Below, in pieces: positions 9,006-18,015 of a stretch of DNA of 64,000 nucleotides; position 1 is the first letter of the stretch; every line of letters begins with the position of its first letter. A program made the position numbers and the translations under genes. Below the pieces are notes generated by a model that was given only the letters and a program-made list of their open reading frames with translations, had not been told where the DNA came from and made no database searches. Source of the stretch: Hymenobacter sp. CRA2. GTDB taxonomy: Bacteria; Bacteroidota; Bacteroidia; Cytophagales; Hymenobacteraceae. The stretch lies in assembly GCF_002007105.1 (NCBI RefSeq), contig NZ_MVBC01000010.1, forward strand, positions 62,001-126,000, read 5' to 3'.

Positions 9006-9707
9006 TTAGAAGCGGAAGCTCAACCCTACCAACTGCACCGGGCGCAGCACGAAACCGAGACGCTTGCTAGTGTAAAAGGAAGATGCCCGAACAAGTGAGC
9101 CTGCAGTGTTTTGTCGGACTATATCAATGGTGTAATCATCACGGCGGCGCACATAGCTAAGCGGAGCGGCGGCTTCAGCGAATAAGGATATGGCAGAACC
9201 CAGGTGCAAGCGCAGGCCTACAAAAGGCCGCGCCTGCGCTTGCCAGTATTCACCTACATAGCGGAGGTCTGTTGCGTAGGTGCCCACGCCGTTGGTGTTG
9301 GGCGTCTCGCGCAGCACGCGGGAGGTGGTGCGGCCCAGGCCGGCGCCGAGCTCGGCGCCGTAGCAGAGCTGCCAGCGGCGGGCCAGCGGGCGCTGCCACT
9401 CGTAGCCGGCCAGGGCGGTGAGCTCCCAGGCGCGGCGGCCCGAGCCGGCCAGCTGCCCGGCGTAGTCGCTCGTGTCCTGGCGGGCGTACTGGCCCACCAC
9501 CCGCAGGCGCAGGGCCTTGGTGGGGCCGAGCGGGCGGCGGTAGAGCAGGCCCACGGGCAGGGCGCGGTTGCCGGTGAAGAAGTGGTCGAGCTGCGGCGAG
9601 GCCGTCAGGCCCAGCTCGTAGCGGCGGGCGGTGGTGTCCGGGGCCTGGGCCTGGGCCAGCAGCGGGGCGGCCGCCAGCAGGCCGCCGAGTAAGAAGAAAC
9701 GCGTCAT
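9006..9707 (-). CDS. Putative outer-membrane beta-barrel protein, paralogue 1
   Basis: This 233-residue protein is read from ATG 9707 (MTRFFLLGGLLAAAPLLAQAQ, a signal peptide). I recognise no named family. Alternating amphipathic strands (TALAGYEWQRPLA, PFVGLRLHLGSAISLFAEAAA) and the C-terminal phenylalanine in VGLSFRF suggest a small outer-membrane barrel inserted by Bam. The first 75 residues are nearly identical to two paralogues at 10464-11195 and 11937-12644, while the rest diverges sharply. This constant-5'/variable-3' pattern suggests gene conversion or cassette exchange. It probably belongs to one transcript with the downstream T9SS gene. Confidence 0.7.
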   Translation of the reverse strand: MTRFFLLGGLLAAAPLLAQAQAPDTTARRYELGLTASPQLDHFFTGNRALPVGLLYRRPLGPTKALRLRVVGQYARQDTSDYAGQLAGSGRRAWELTALAGYEWQRPLARRWQLCYGAELGAGLGRTTSRVLRETPNTNGVGTYATDLRYVGEYWQAQARPFVGLRLHLGSAISLFAEAAAPLSYVRRRDDYTIDIVRQNTAGSLVRASSFYTSKRLGFVLRPVQLVGLSFRF

Positions 9708-10077
9708 AGCGGAAAGAATAAGCGGGGTGCGGCGGCCAACGGCCCGCCGGCGGATCAGCCCACAAAGAGCGGCCGCGGGCCCGCCGCGGGCCAGGCAGCA
9801 ACGGCCCCGGCTGTGACGGCCCACAGGACCACCGGCACGCCTGCCCCCCCGCACAACAAATACTTGATTAGCAGCACCAAAATCCAGAACCACCCGGGAT
9901 ACAGGCGTGGCCAAACCCCGGCGCCTGTGACGAGCGGGCGTTGCCGTCGGCCGGCACCACCTCCACGGGCGGGATGCTCAGGGTCAGAACGCCGGTGCTG
10001 CCGAAGCCCAAGTCCCCGCTGGTTGTGATGGGGCCGATGGGCTTGTTGGTGATGCTGCGGATGTAGACCTTGAGTTG
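9493..10077. repeat. 585-bp direct repeat, copy 1
   Basis: This segment is nearly identical to 10981-11565 (offset 1488 bp), with only scattered substitutions seen by eye, mostly at the low-coordinate edge. It spans the 5' part of outer-membrane paralogue 1, the spacer before it and the 3' end of the truncated adhesin-like pseudogene. It is the footprint of a recent tandem duplication or gene conversion. Confidence 0.9.
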
Positions 10078-10425
10078 CTGAGAAGTAGAATTAGCCTATG
10101 CGGGGTTACAGTTGCTGGCCGCTACCTGCAGCGTGGCTTCGTGGTTGCCGAACCACGTTACGTCCGGCCACACGACCCGCATAACTGAAAAGGATGATCC
10201 ATTGGGGTCTTGCAAGCTGACGCCGGTACTAGGTTGCCAGGTATAGGTACTGCACGACGAACCGCTGGCCGGCACGGCGGTATACGTATATGGCCGCCCG
10301 GGACACACCGGCAATGTGCCGTAAGGATTGCTGATGGTGACACTGGGGTTTTGCGCTTTCACAGCGTGAGTCACTGCCAGCAGCGGGGCGGCTAGCAAGT
10401 GGACGAACAATAAAGCGTATTTCAT
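9868..10425 (-). pseudogene. Truncated adhesin-like gene, copy 1, with in-frame stop
   Basis: The frame starts at ATG 10425 with a signal peptide (MKYALLFVHLLAAPLLAV) and encodes the same VTISNPYGTLPVCPGRPYTYT module as the copy at 11356-11904. It hits a TAG codon at 10098-10096, after SNCNPA. In the same frame beyond the stop, the sequence continues as STSQQLKVYIRSITNKPIG, matching the other copy up to its own stop at the position equivalent to 9868. It is therefore a truncated copy that also carries a nonsense mutation. The intact relative at 7073-8902 continues with several more domains and a T9SS tail that are missing here. The 109-residue N-terminal product may still be made. Confidence 0.8.
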
Positions 10426-10463
10426 TAAATGGCGAAAAAATGGTTAAACGGGTAAATGCAAAA

Positions 10464-11195
10464 TCAAAATCTTACAGCAACACCAACAAACTGCACCGGG
10501 CGCCACTGCAAGGCCAAGTTCCGGCCTCGGAAATCAGCGAAGCCGCCGGCCGGCGACGTGTAGTCCGGCATGTTGTTGTACCACTGAGTTCCTTTGACGC
10601 GCAGCTTGTAGGTGTGCCATTCGTACGCGGCGGAAGCAGCGGACTCGATGAACACGCCCAAGCGGGGCGCTAGCTGCCAGTGCAGCCCGACAAAGCCGCG
10701 CAACTGCGCTTGGATGCGCCGGGTGGTATAGGTACCGTCCTGAAAAAGGTACCCCGTCTGGTTGTATGAATAGTACACCGAGCGCATCTTTTCCACTCGC
10801 CAGTCAACCCCAGCTTCCACACCGTAGTAGCCGCGCAGACGCTTGGCCAACGGGCGCTGCCATTCATAACCAGCAAACGCCCCCATGCCCCAACGTTGCG
10901 CGTTCGAGCCCTTGTCAAGGCCGATGAAGTTGCCCGGTCGCTGCTGCGGGTAGTCTACTGTATCGCGGCGGCTGTAGCGGCCCACCAGGCGCAGGCGCAG
11001 GGCCTTGGCGGGGCCGAGCGGGCGGCGGTAGAGCAGGCCCACGGGCAGGGCGCGGTTGCCGGTGAAGAAGTGGTCGAGCTGCGGCGAGGCCGTCAGGCCC
11101 AGCTCGTAGCGGCGGGCGGTGGTGTCCGGGGCCTGGGCCTGGGCCAGCAGCGGGGCGGCGGCCAGCAGGCCGCCGAGTAAGAAGAAACGCGTCAT
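10464..11195 (-). CDS. Putative outer-membrane beta-barrel protein, paralogue 2
   Basis: This 243-residue protein is read from ATG 11195 with the same signal peptide and first 75 residues as paralogue 1 (LGLTASPQLDHFFTGNRALP). After the LRLRLVGRYSRRDT segment the sequence diverges from its siblings, keeping only short anchors such as AGYEWQRPLA and a final VQFVGVAVRF. The aromatic C-terminus fits an outer-membrane barrel. The function is unknown. It lies between the two truncated adhesin-like genes on the same strand. The near-identical 5' end belongs to the second copy of the 585-bp repeat, so this gene and paralogue 1 exchanged or duplicated that part recently. Confidence 0.7.
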   Translation of the reverse strand: MTRFFLLGGLLAAAPLLAQAQAPDTTARRYELGLTASPQLDHFFTGNRALPVGLLYRRPLGPAKALRLRLVGRYSRRDTVDYPQQRPGNFIGLDKGSNAQRWGMGAFAGYEWQRPLAKRLRGYYGVEAGVDWRVEKMRSVYYSYNQTGYLFQDGTYTTRRIQAQLRGFVGLHWQLAPRLGVFIESAASAAYEWHTYKLRVKGTQWYNNMPDYTSPAGGFADFRGRNLALQWRPVQFVGVAVRF

Positions 11196-11565
11196 AGCGG
11201 AAAGAATAAGCGGGGTGCGGCGGCCAACGGCCCGCCGGCGGATCAGCCCACAAAGAGCGGCCGCGGGCCCGCCGCGGGCCAGGCAGCAACGGCCCCGGCT
11301 GTGACGGCCCACAGGACCACCGGCACGCCTGCCCCCCCGCACAACAAATACTTGATTAGCAGCACCAAAATCCAGAACCACCCGGGATACAGGCGTGGCC
11401 AAACCCCGGCGCCTGTGACGAGCGGGCGTTGCCGTCGGCCGGCACCACCTCCACGGGCGGGATGCTCAGGGTCAGAACGCCGGTGCTGCCGAAGCCCAAG
11501 TCCCCGCTGGTTGTGATGGGGCCGATGGGCTTGTTGGTGATGCTGCGGATGTAGACCTTGAGTTG
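10981..11565. repeat. 585-bp direct repeat, copy 2
   Basis: This is the partner of 9493-10077. The part covering the signal-peptide region of the barrel gene also recurs in a third, more diverged copy at about 12440-12644. Confidence 0.9.
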
Positions 11566-11904
11566 TTCCGATACTGTGTTGCCGGCGCTGTTGCTGCAAT
11601 TGCTGGCCGCTACCTGCAGCGTGGCTTCGTGGTTGCCGAACCACGTCACGTCCGGCCACGCAACGCTCATGATGGCAGCGGTCGTGCCGTTCGGGTTCTG
11701 CAGGCTGACGCCCGAGCTGGGCTGCCAGGTGTAGGCGCAGCTCGACGAGCCGCTGGCCGGCACGGCGGTATACGTATAGGGCCGCCCGGGGCACACCGGC
11801 AATGTGCCGTAAGGATTGCTGATGGTTACTCTTTGCGCCGCCGCAGGCGAACTGCCCGCCGCCCAAGCGGCGAGCAGCATCAACGCGTGAACAATGCGTT
11901 TCAT
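11356..11904 (-). CDS. Truncated adhesin-like protein, copy 2
   Basis: This 182-residue protein has a signal peptide (MKRIVHALMLLAAWAAGSSPAAAQ), then one module with PVCPGRPYTYTAVPASG, YTWQPSSG, WPDVTWFGNHEATLQV and KPIGPITTSGDLGFG. These align with the first domain of the 609-residue T9SS protein at 7073-8902 (VCPGRTYLYSV, GPVTVSGDVGFG). After NARSS the match stops and a short unrelated tail ending GFWCC follows, so the rest of the domains and the T9SS tail are lost. It is probably a decayed remnant or a donor cassette. Without a sorting tail it should stay periplasmic if expressed. It lies between barrel paralogues 3 and 2. Confidence 0.65.
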   Translation of the reverse strand: MKRIVHALMLLAAWAAGSSPAAAQRVTISNPYGTLPVCPGRPYTYTAVPASGSSSCAYTWQPSSGVSLQNPNGTTAAIMSVAWPDVTWFGNHEATLQVAASNCSNSAGNTVSEQLKVYIRSITNKPIGPITTSGDLGFGSTGVLTLSIPPVEVVPADGNARSSQAPGFGHACIPGGSGFWCC

Positions 11905-11936
11905 GTGGTATATGGGATGAGGTAAAGAAAAGCCCT

Positions 11937-12644
11937 TTAGAAGCGCACGTCCGCGCCAAACAACTGCACCAGCCGCCAGTTGAGCGTGAGTGTTTTGCTC
12001 TCGTAATGCGCAGAGGCCCCCAAACTAGACTGATAGCCCGGCATTGCCACGTACTCCTGATAACCCTTTACTCTAACATCATCCTCGCGGCGTTGGTAGC
12101 CGGCGGCCACCGCTGTTTCGGCGAACACGCCCAGACGCGGGGTGGCTTGCCAGCGCAAGCCGGCAAAGCCGTCGGCCTGCAGCTGCCAGCGCTTGATGCG
12201 GGTGATGTCGTCGTAGTAGTAGGGCCCGGTGGGGTTGACCCAGCGGCGCACCTCGCGCACCTTGTCCAGGCTGTAGCCCAGGCCCAGCTCCGCCCCATAA
12301 TAAGCGCGCAGGCGCCCGGCCAGCGGCCGCTGCCACTCGAGCCCCGCGTAGGCGGCCACGCCCCAGCGGCGCGTGCCCGTGCCGGGCTGGTAGCCCAGAA
12401 ACTCCGCCAGCGTGTCGCGGCGGCTGTACTGGCCGACTGCCCGCAGGCGCAGGGCCTTGGCGGCGCTGAGCGGGCGGCGGTAGAGCAGGCCCACGGGCAG
12501 GGCGCGGTTGCGGGCGAAGAAGTGGTCGAGCTGCGGCGAGGCCGTCAGGCCCAGCTCGTAGCGGCGGGCGGTGGTGTCCGGGGCCTGGGCCTGGGCCAGC
12601 AGCGGGGCGGCGGCCAGCAGGCCGCCGAGCAGGAAGAAGCGCAT
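11937..12644 (-). CDS. Putative outer-membrane beta-barrel protein, paralogue 3
   Basis: This protein of about 235 residues is read from ATG 12644 (MRFFLLGGLLAAAPLLAQAQ); a TTG two codons upstream is an alternative. The N-terminal 75 residues match paralogues 1 and 2 almost exactly (HFFARNRALPVGLLYRRPL). The remainder diverges, with shared anchors GLEWQRPLAGRLRAYYGAELG and a C-terminal LVQLFGADVRF. This is the most upstream gene of the minus-strand cluster and is divergent from the glycoside hydrolase operon. It is probably a small outer-membrane barrel of unknown role. Confidence 0.7.
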   Translation of the reverse strand: MRFFLLGGLLAAAPLLAQAQAPDTTARRYELGLTASPQLDHFFARNRALPVGLLYRRPLSAAKALRLRAVGQYSRRDTLAEFLGYQPGTGTRRWGVAAYAGLEWQRPLAGRLRAYYGAELGLGYSLDKVREVRRWVNPTGPYYYDDITRIKRWQLQADGFAGLRWQATPRLGVFAETAVAAGYQRREDDVRVKGYQEYVAMPGYQSSLGASAHYESKTLTLNWRLVQLFGADVRF

Positions 12645-12910
12645 AAACAACTAAAGAGGCAGGTAATAATGCCGGCAAGCTACCGCCGGCGGGCCAAACG
12701 GGCCGCAAGGTGCGGCCCGGGCGCCGCCCATACCAGGAAGAAAGCGCGGGTTTTGCGACGCTCATTTGCGCCGCTGGCAGGCGTCGCCGCCTTTTCTTCG
12801 CGCATTAGCACTTATTCATCAACCCGTTATACCCCGTCAGCCTTATACCATTGCTTCACCAAAGCAGCCCGCTTGTGACGCGGCGCGCCTCCCTGCTTGG
12901 CCGGGGCACG

Positions 12911-12918
12911 TAAGTTTG
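12911..12918 (+). promoter_or_regulatory. Bacteroidota -7 promoter element for the GH operon
   Basis: TAAGTTTG matches the Bacteroidota TAnnTTTG consensus and lies 26 bp before the ATG at 12944, a normal leader length. No good -33 TTG is seen at the usual spacing, so the call rests on the -7 box. Confidence 0.45.
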
Positions 12919-12943
12919 CGGTGTGAATTACTTTCTTCCGCGT

Positions 12944-15571
12944 ATGCTCCAGCTTCGTGGGCTGCTGCCGCTGCTCTGCTGCCTCGGCCTTGCTACTGCC
13001 GCTCCGGCCCAATCCCGCTCCGCCGCCAGCGCGGGCGTTTTCGTCGATCAACAAGGCGTGCTGCGCTGGCAGGACTCCAGGCGCGAGGTAGCCCTGTTCG
13101 GGGTGAACTACACCACGCCCTTTGCCCACGCCTACCGCGCCCATCAGCGGGTGGGCGCCAACCCCGAGCAGGCCATCCGGCAGGACGTGTACCACCTGGC
13201 CCGCCTGGGCGTGGACGCCTTCCGGGTGCACGTGTGGGACGTGGAAATCACCGATACCACGGGCAATCTGCAGCAAAACGAGCACCTGCGCCTGCTCGAT
13301 TTTCTGCTGGCCGAGCTCAAGCAGCGCGGCATCAAGATCATCCTTACGCCCATTGCCTACTGGAACAACGGCTACCCCGAGCCCGACACTGGCACGGGCT
13401 TTTCCAGCATCTACTCCAAGGCCGAGGCCTACGTGAACCCGCGCGCCATCCGGGCCCAGGAAACGTACCTGACGCAGTTTCTGAACCACCAGAACCCCTA
13501 CACCAAGCTCGCCCTGCGCGACGACCCGGACATCATTGCCTTCGAGGTGTGCAACGAGCCGCGCTACCACGAGCCCAAAGCCCAGGTGACGGACTTTGCC
13601 AACCGCATGGTAAAGGCTATGCGCGCCACCGGCCTGCAGAAGCCTATTTTCTACAACATCGCCGAAAACTACCCGGTGCACGAGGCCATTCTCGACGCCA
13701 ACGTGGACGGGCTGACCTTTCAGTGGTACCCGCAGGGGCTGGTGAGCGGGCACGAGTTGCGTGGCAACCTGCTGCCCTACGTAGATCAGTACCCGATTCC
13801 GTACCGCCAGGACCCGCGCTTCCAACGCCGGGCCAAGATGGTGTACGAGTTTGAGTCGGCCGACGTGCTGCAGCCCATCATGTACCCGATGATGGCGCGC
13901 AGCTTCCGCGAGGCCGGGTTTCAGTGGGCTACGCAGTTTGCCTACGACCCGCTAGCCATTGCGCCTTATAACACCGAGTACCAGACGCATTACCTGAACC
14001 TGGCCTACACGCCGAGCAAGGCAATGAGCATGCTCATTGCCGGCAAGGTATTCCGCACGGTGCAGCGCGGCCAGCAGTTCCGCCGCTACCCCGCCGATTC
14101 GGTGTTCGGGGCCTTCCGCGTGAGCTACCGCGAGCAGCTGAGCGAGATGAACACCGACGAGGAGTTCTACTACACCAACTCGACCCGCACCCAGCCGAAG
14201 CGACTGGCCAGGCTGCAGCATCTGGCCGGCGTGGGCTCGTCGCCGGTGGTGACGTACGGCGGTACCGGCGCCTACTTCCTCGACCGGCTGGCCCCGGGCG
14301 TGTGGCGCCTGGAGGTGATGCCCGACGCGGTGCCGTTGCGGGACCCGTTCGAAACGGCCTCGTTGCGCAAGGCTGTGACCAGCATCCGCTGGAACGAGCA
14401 GCCCCTGCGTGTGCAGCTGCCCGACCTGGGTTCGGCTTTCACGCTGCGCGGCCTCAACCAGGGCAACCGCGTCCAGCAGCAGGCGCAGGGCGGCGCCCTG
14501 ACGGTGCATCCGGGCACGTACCTGCTTACCACCCGCGAGCAAGACGCCGCGAAGTGGGTAACGCAGGATCGTAAGCTGGGCGTGCTTGGGCTGAGCGAGT
14601 TCGTGGCCCCGCTACCCACCCCCGACCAGCCGACCACGCAGCCCGTGCCGACGGTGCGGTCGACGCCGCCGGCGCAGGCCACGGCGGGCCAGCCCCTGCA
14701 GCTGCGCGTGCAGGTAGCAGGGGCCGAGCTGCAAGACAGCCTGCTGCTAGTGGCGCAGCACTTCTACGGCCGCACCCGCCGCCTGCCGATGACGCGCCTG
14801 GGCCTCAGCACCGCCGAAGCCACAGTGCCCGCCGAACTACTGTATCCCGGCCTGCTGCGCTATTGGGTGGTGCTGAAACCCCAGAAAAAGTCCGCCGGTC
14901 AGCCCATCCGCACCTTCCCCGCTGGCCAGCTGGGCCAGCCATCCGACTGGGACTTTTTCTCCCAGGAGCACTGGGAAGTGCCCATTGTGGCGGCTGGCAG
15001 CCCGCTGCCGCTGTTCCGCGCCGCCCACGACCAGCGCCGGGTGGAAGTGCGCGGCACCGAAAACGCCTTTTCCGGCTGGGCCGACTACGTAACCACGCCC
15101 GCCGGCGAGCTGGCCCTGCGCCTGGTGGTGCCCGTGCCCTCGGCCCAGGCCGCTGCCAGCTCCGAAGCAGCTGCCCCGGCCGTGAGTTTGCGCGCTTACT
15201 TTGCCGATCAGCTGCTGGGCCGTAGCGCCGAGCTGGCCGGCGCCAAAGAGCTGCTGGTGCGCGTGCGCAGCAACCAGCCCGCCGCCAGGGCCAAGGTGCT
15301 GCTCGTCACCCGGGATGCCGCGGCGTATTCGGCCGCGCTGCCACTTACGGCGGACTGGCAAACGGTGCGCATCCCGCTCAGCGCGCTGCAGCCCGACGCT
15401 ATGCTCATCACGCCGCGCCCCTACCCGGGCTTTCTGCCTCTGCACTTCAAGCCGGCCAATCAGCCCGCCCAGCTGCGCCTGGCCGACGCCGAAGTGCTGC
15501 AAATCGTAGTAGACGGCCCGGCCACCGGCTCCCCGATTCAAGTAGATCTGGAGTCGGTTTCGCTCCAATAA
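12944..15571 (+). CDS. Secreted glycoside hydrolase, GH5-like (cellulase-superfamily TIM barrel)
   Basis: About 875 residues are read from ATG 12944 (MLQLRGLLPLLCCLGLATA signal peptide). A GTG seven codons upstream overlaps the inferred transcription start and is less likely. Residues about 35-390 form a clan-A type TIM barrel: FGVNYTTPFAH, GVDAFRVHVWDVE, then FEVCNEPRYH with the probable acid/base Glu205, and MVYEFESAD with the probable nucleophile Glu302. The C-terminal half has beta-sandwich-like regions and no T9SS tail, so it is probably periplasmic. The substrate is unknown. It lies six bases upstream of a GH2 enzyme, so the two are almost certainly cotranscribed and act on one glycan. 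Confidence 0.8.
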   Translation: MLQLRGLLPLLCCLGLATAAPAQSRSAASAGVFVDQQGVLRWQDSRREVALFGVNYTTPFAHAYRAHQRVGANPEQAIRQDVYHLARLGVDAFRVHVWDVEITDTTGNLQQNEHLRLLDFLLAELKQRGIKIILTPIAYWNNGYPEPDTGTGFSSIYSKAEAYVNPRAIRAQETYLTQFLNHQNPYTKLALRDDPDIIAFEVCNEPRYHEPKAQVTDFANRMVKAMRATGLQKPIFYNIAENYPVHEAILDANVDGLTFQWYPQGLVSGHELRGNLLPYVDQYPIPYRQDPRFQRRAKMVYEFESADVLQPIMYPMMARSFREAGFQWATQFAYDPLAIAPYNTEYQTHYLNLAYTPSKAMSMLIAGKVFRTVQRGQQFRRYPADSVFGAFRVSYREQLSEMNTDEEFYYTNSTRTQPKRLARLQHLAGVGSSPVVTYGGTGAYFLDRLAPGVWRLEVMPDAVPLRDPFETASLRKAVTSIRWNEQPLRVQLPDLGSAFTLRGLNQGNRVQQQAQGGALTVHPGTYLLTTREQDAAKWVTQDRKLGVLGLSEFVAPLPTPDQPTTQPVPTVRSTPPAQATAGQPLQLRVQVAGAELQDSLLLVAQHFYGRTRRLPMTRLGLSTAEATVPAELLYPGLLRYWVVLKPQKKSAGQPIRTFPAGQLGQPSDWDFFSQEHWEVPIVAAGSPLPLFRAAHDQRRVEVRGTENAFSGWADYVTTPAGELALRLVVPVPSAQAAASSEAAAPAVSLRAYFADQLLGRSAELAGAKELLVRVRSNQPAARAKVLLVTRDAAAYSAALPLTADWQTVRIPLSALQPDAMLITPRPYPGFLPLHFKPANQPAQLRLADAEVLQIVVDGPATGSPIQVDLESVSLQ

Positions 15572-15577
15572 GTACCC

Positions 15578-18007
15578 ATGCCCCGAATCCTCACTTCCCG
15601 CATAGCTGCGGCGGTTCCGCTAACCGCTCTGCTGCTGGCCGCCGGCCTCACGCAGTGCACCAGCAGCCATGTGCCCGCCTCCTCGACTGCCGAAACCTTC
15701 CGCCCCCTGGGCGCGCTGGACTTCAACCCCGACTGGCAGTTTAGCCAGAGCCGCGACACGGCCGTAACGGCCGCGCTCTTCGACCGGGCCGCCACTACGC
15801 TGCCCTGGGCCGCGGCCACGCTGCCGCACACGGCGCAGCTGGAGCCGGTAAATACCGCGCAACGTCAGTGGCAGGGCATCAGCTTCTACCGCAAGTTTTT
15901 CCGGGTACCGGCCGGCGCCGCGGGCAAGCGCGTGGCCGTGCACTTCGGCGCGGCTATGCACACGGCTGATGTGTACCTGAACGGCCGGCGCCTGCAGCGC
16001 CACTACGGCGGCTATTTGCCCTTCGAGGTCGACCTGACCGACCAACTCAAGCCCGACCAGGACAACTGCCTGCTGGTGCGCCTCAGCAACGAAGACGACC
16101 CGACGGTACCGCCCGGCAAGCCGCTCAAGGACCTCGACTTCAACTTCTACAGCGGCCTGTACCGCGGCGCCGAGCTGCGCCTGCAGGCCCCGCTGCACAT
16201 CACCGATGCCGTGCAGGCCGGCCGCGTGGCCGGGGGCGGCGTGTTTGTGAACTACACCAACGTCTCGGCCGAATCGGCGACGCTGCGGCTGCAGACGGAG
16301 GTGCAAAACCACCACCCCAGCGCCCAAAGCCTGCAGGTGCACGCCACCCTGCGCGACGAGCGGGGCCGCGTGGTAGCCCAGCAAACCGAGGAGCTGCGCG
16401 ACGTGCCAGCCAATTCGTTTGGCCGCGTGGTGCACCTGATGAACATCAGCCGGCCGCAGCTCTGGTCGCCGGAGCAGCCCTACCTGTACCGCCTCGCCGT
16501 GGAAGTGCGCCAGGGCCGGCAGGTGCTCGACCGGCAGGAGCTGAGCACCGGCGTGCGCAGCATCCGCTTCGCGCCCGAGGGCTTTTACCTGAACGGGCAG
16601 ACGCTGCGGCTGCGCGGCACCAACCGCCACCAGGAGTACCCCTACCTGGGCTACGCCGTGTCGGACAACGCGCAGTACCGCGACGCGTGGAAAATCCGCG
16701 AGGCCGGCTTCAACTTCGTGCGCTGCTCGCACTATCCGCCCTCCCCGGCTTTCCTGCAGGCCTGCGACGAGCTGGGCATTCTGGTGATGAACTCCATTCC
16801 GGGCTGGCAGTTTTTCGGCGACGCCACCTTTCAGCAGCGCAGCCTGCAGAACGTGCGCGACATGGTGCGCCGCGACCGGAACCACCCCAGCATCATCCTC
16901 TGGGAGGCGGCCCTGAACGAGACGGGCATGAGCAAGCCGTACATGGACGAGGCGCACCGCATTGTGCACCAGGAGCTGCCTTTCAAGGAAGGTGTGTACA
17001 CCTGCGGCTGGCTTGATTACGCTTACGACGTGTTCATCCCGGCCCGGCAGCACGCCAAGGCGCCCGATTACTGGAACAAGTACGCCCAGCCCAAGCCCAT
17101 CCTCCTCTGCGAGTACGGCGACTGGGAATACTACGCCCAGAACGCGGGCTTCAACCAGAAAGCCTACGAAGGCCTGAAGGAATCGGAGCGCACCTCGCGG
17201 CAGCTGCGCGGGCAGGGCGAGCGGGCCCTGGCCCAGCAGGCCCTGAACTTCCAGGAAGCCCACAACGACAACTTCCGCGGCCCGGCCGTGGGCGACGCCA
17301 ACTGGCTGCTGTTCGACTACAAGCGCGGCTACGCGCCCGACATCGAGTCGTCGGGCGTGGGTGATATTTTCCGCCTGCCCAAGTTCGCTTACTACTTCTA
17401 CCAGAGCCAGTACGGCCCCGTGGCCGACCGCCACGGCTTCGGCTGGCCCATGGTGTACATTGCCAACTACTGGACGCCGACCTCGGCCAAGGAAGTAGTG
17501 GTGTACAGCAACGCCGACGAAGTGGAGCTGCTGCTCAACGGCCAGATAGTAGCCCGCCAGAAGCCCGACCGCAACGCCTTCTCCGACCGGCTGGCGCACC
17601 CGCCGTTCACCTTCGCGCTACCTGCCTTCGCGCCCGGCACGCTGCAGGCCGTGGCCTACCTCGGCGGCAAGCGCGTGGCCACGGCCGAGCGCCGCACGCC
17701 CGGCGCCCCCGCCCGCCTGCTGCTGCGCTACGACCGCAGCAACCGCGACCTGAGCAGCGGCCAGCAGGATGCCGTGTTCGTCTACGCCTCGGTGGTCGAT
17801 GCCACCGGCGAAGTAGTGCCCACGGCTACCACCCGGGTGCGCTTCGCGGCGCAGGGCCCGGCCGAGCTGGTGGGCGACGCCGCCCCGGCGGCCGAAGCGG
17901 GCATTGCCGCGGCCGTGCTGCGCGCCGGGCAGCAGGCGGGCACGGTGCGCCTCACCGCCACAGCCGACGGCCTGTCGGCTGCCTCGCTCGACATTCCGGT
18001 GCGCTAA
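15578..18007 (+). CDS. Lipoprotein glycoside hydrolase family 2 (beta-galactosidase-like)
   Basis: This GH2 enzyme of 809 residues carries a lipoprotein signal: the LLLAAGLTQC lipobox places the acylated cysteine near residue 25. Domain order is a sugar-binding jelly roll (ISFYRKFFRVPA, VYLNGRRLQRHYGGY), an Ig-like middle domain and a TIM barrel starting at GFYLNGQTLRLRGTNRHQEYP. The proposed acid/base is Glu448 in LNETG and the nucleophile Glu512 in LLCEYGDW. C-terminal Ig-like domains follow (DEVELLLNGQ, then a big-domain-like end). The six-base gap after the GH5-like gene indicates one operon. The sugar could be a beta-galactoside, glucuronide or mannoside; the sequence does not decide. 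Confidence 0.88.
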   Translation: MPRILTSRIAAAVPLTALLLAAGLTQCTSSHVPASSTAETFRPLGALDFNPDWQFSQSRDTAVTAALFDRAATTLPWAAATLPHTAQLEPVNTAQRQWQGISFYRKFFRVPAGAAGKRVAVHFGAAMHTADVYLNGRRLQRHYGGYLPFEVDLTDQLKPDQDNCLLVRLSNEDDPTVPPGKPLKDLDFNFYSGLYRGAELRLQAPLHITDAVQAGRVAGGGVFVNYTNVSAESATLRLQTEVQNHHPSAQSLQVHATLRDERGRVVAQQTEELRDVPANSFGRVVHLMNISRPQLWSPEQPYLYRLAVEVRQGRQVLDRQELSTGVRSIRFAPEGFYLNGQTLRLRGTNRHQEYPYLGYAVSDNAQYRDAWKIREAGFNFVRCSHYPPSPAFLQACDELGILVMNSIPGWQFFGDATFQQRSLQNVRDMVRRDRNHPSIILWEAALNETGMSKPYMDEAHRIVHQELPFKEGVYTCGWLDYAYDVFIPARQHAKAPDYWNKYAQPKPILLCEYGDWEYYAQNAGFNQKAYEGLKESERTSRQLRGQGERALAQQALNFQEAHNDNFRGPAVGDANWLLFDYKRGYAPDIESSGVGDIFRLPKFAYYFYQSQYGPVADRHGFGWPMVYIANYWTPTSAKEVVVYSNADEVELLLNGQIVARQKPDRNAFSDRLAHPPFTFALPAFAPGTLQAVAYLGGKRVATAERRTPGAPARLLLRYDRSNRDLSSGQQDAVFVYASVVDATGEVVPTATTRVRFAAQGPAELVGDAAPAAEAGIAAAVLRAGQQAGTVRLTATADGLSAASLDIPVR

Positions 18008-18015
18008 CCGCCTGC

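Noticed and set aside
11243-11400. Hydrophobic frame upstream of barrel paralogue 2 (reading WFWILVLLIKYLL) as a small membrane protein
   Set aside because: It lies in the duplicated junction after the truncated adhesin gene, has no separate start or ribosome context, and is present only because the repeat was copied.
15620-17599. Long minus-strand open frame opposite the GH2 gene
   Set aside because: It is antisense to a well-conserved enzyme with visible catalytic residues and has low-complexity His/Val/Ala composition.
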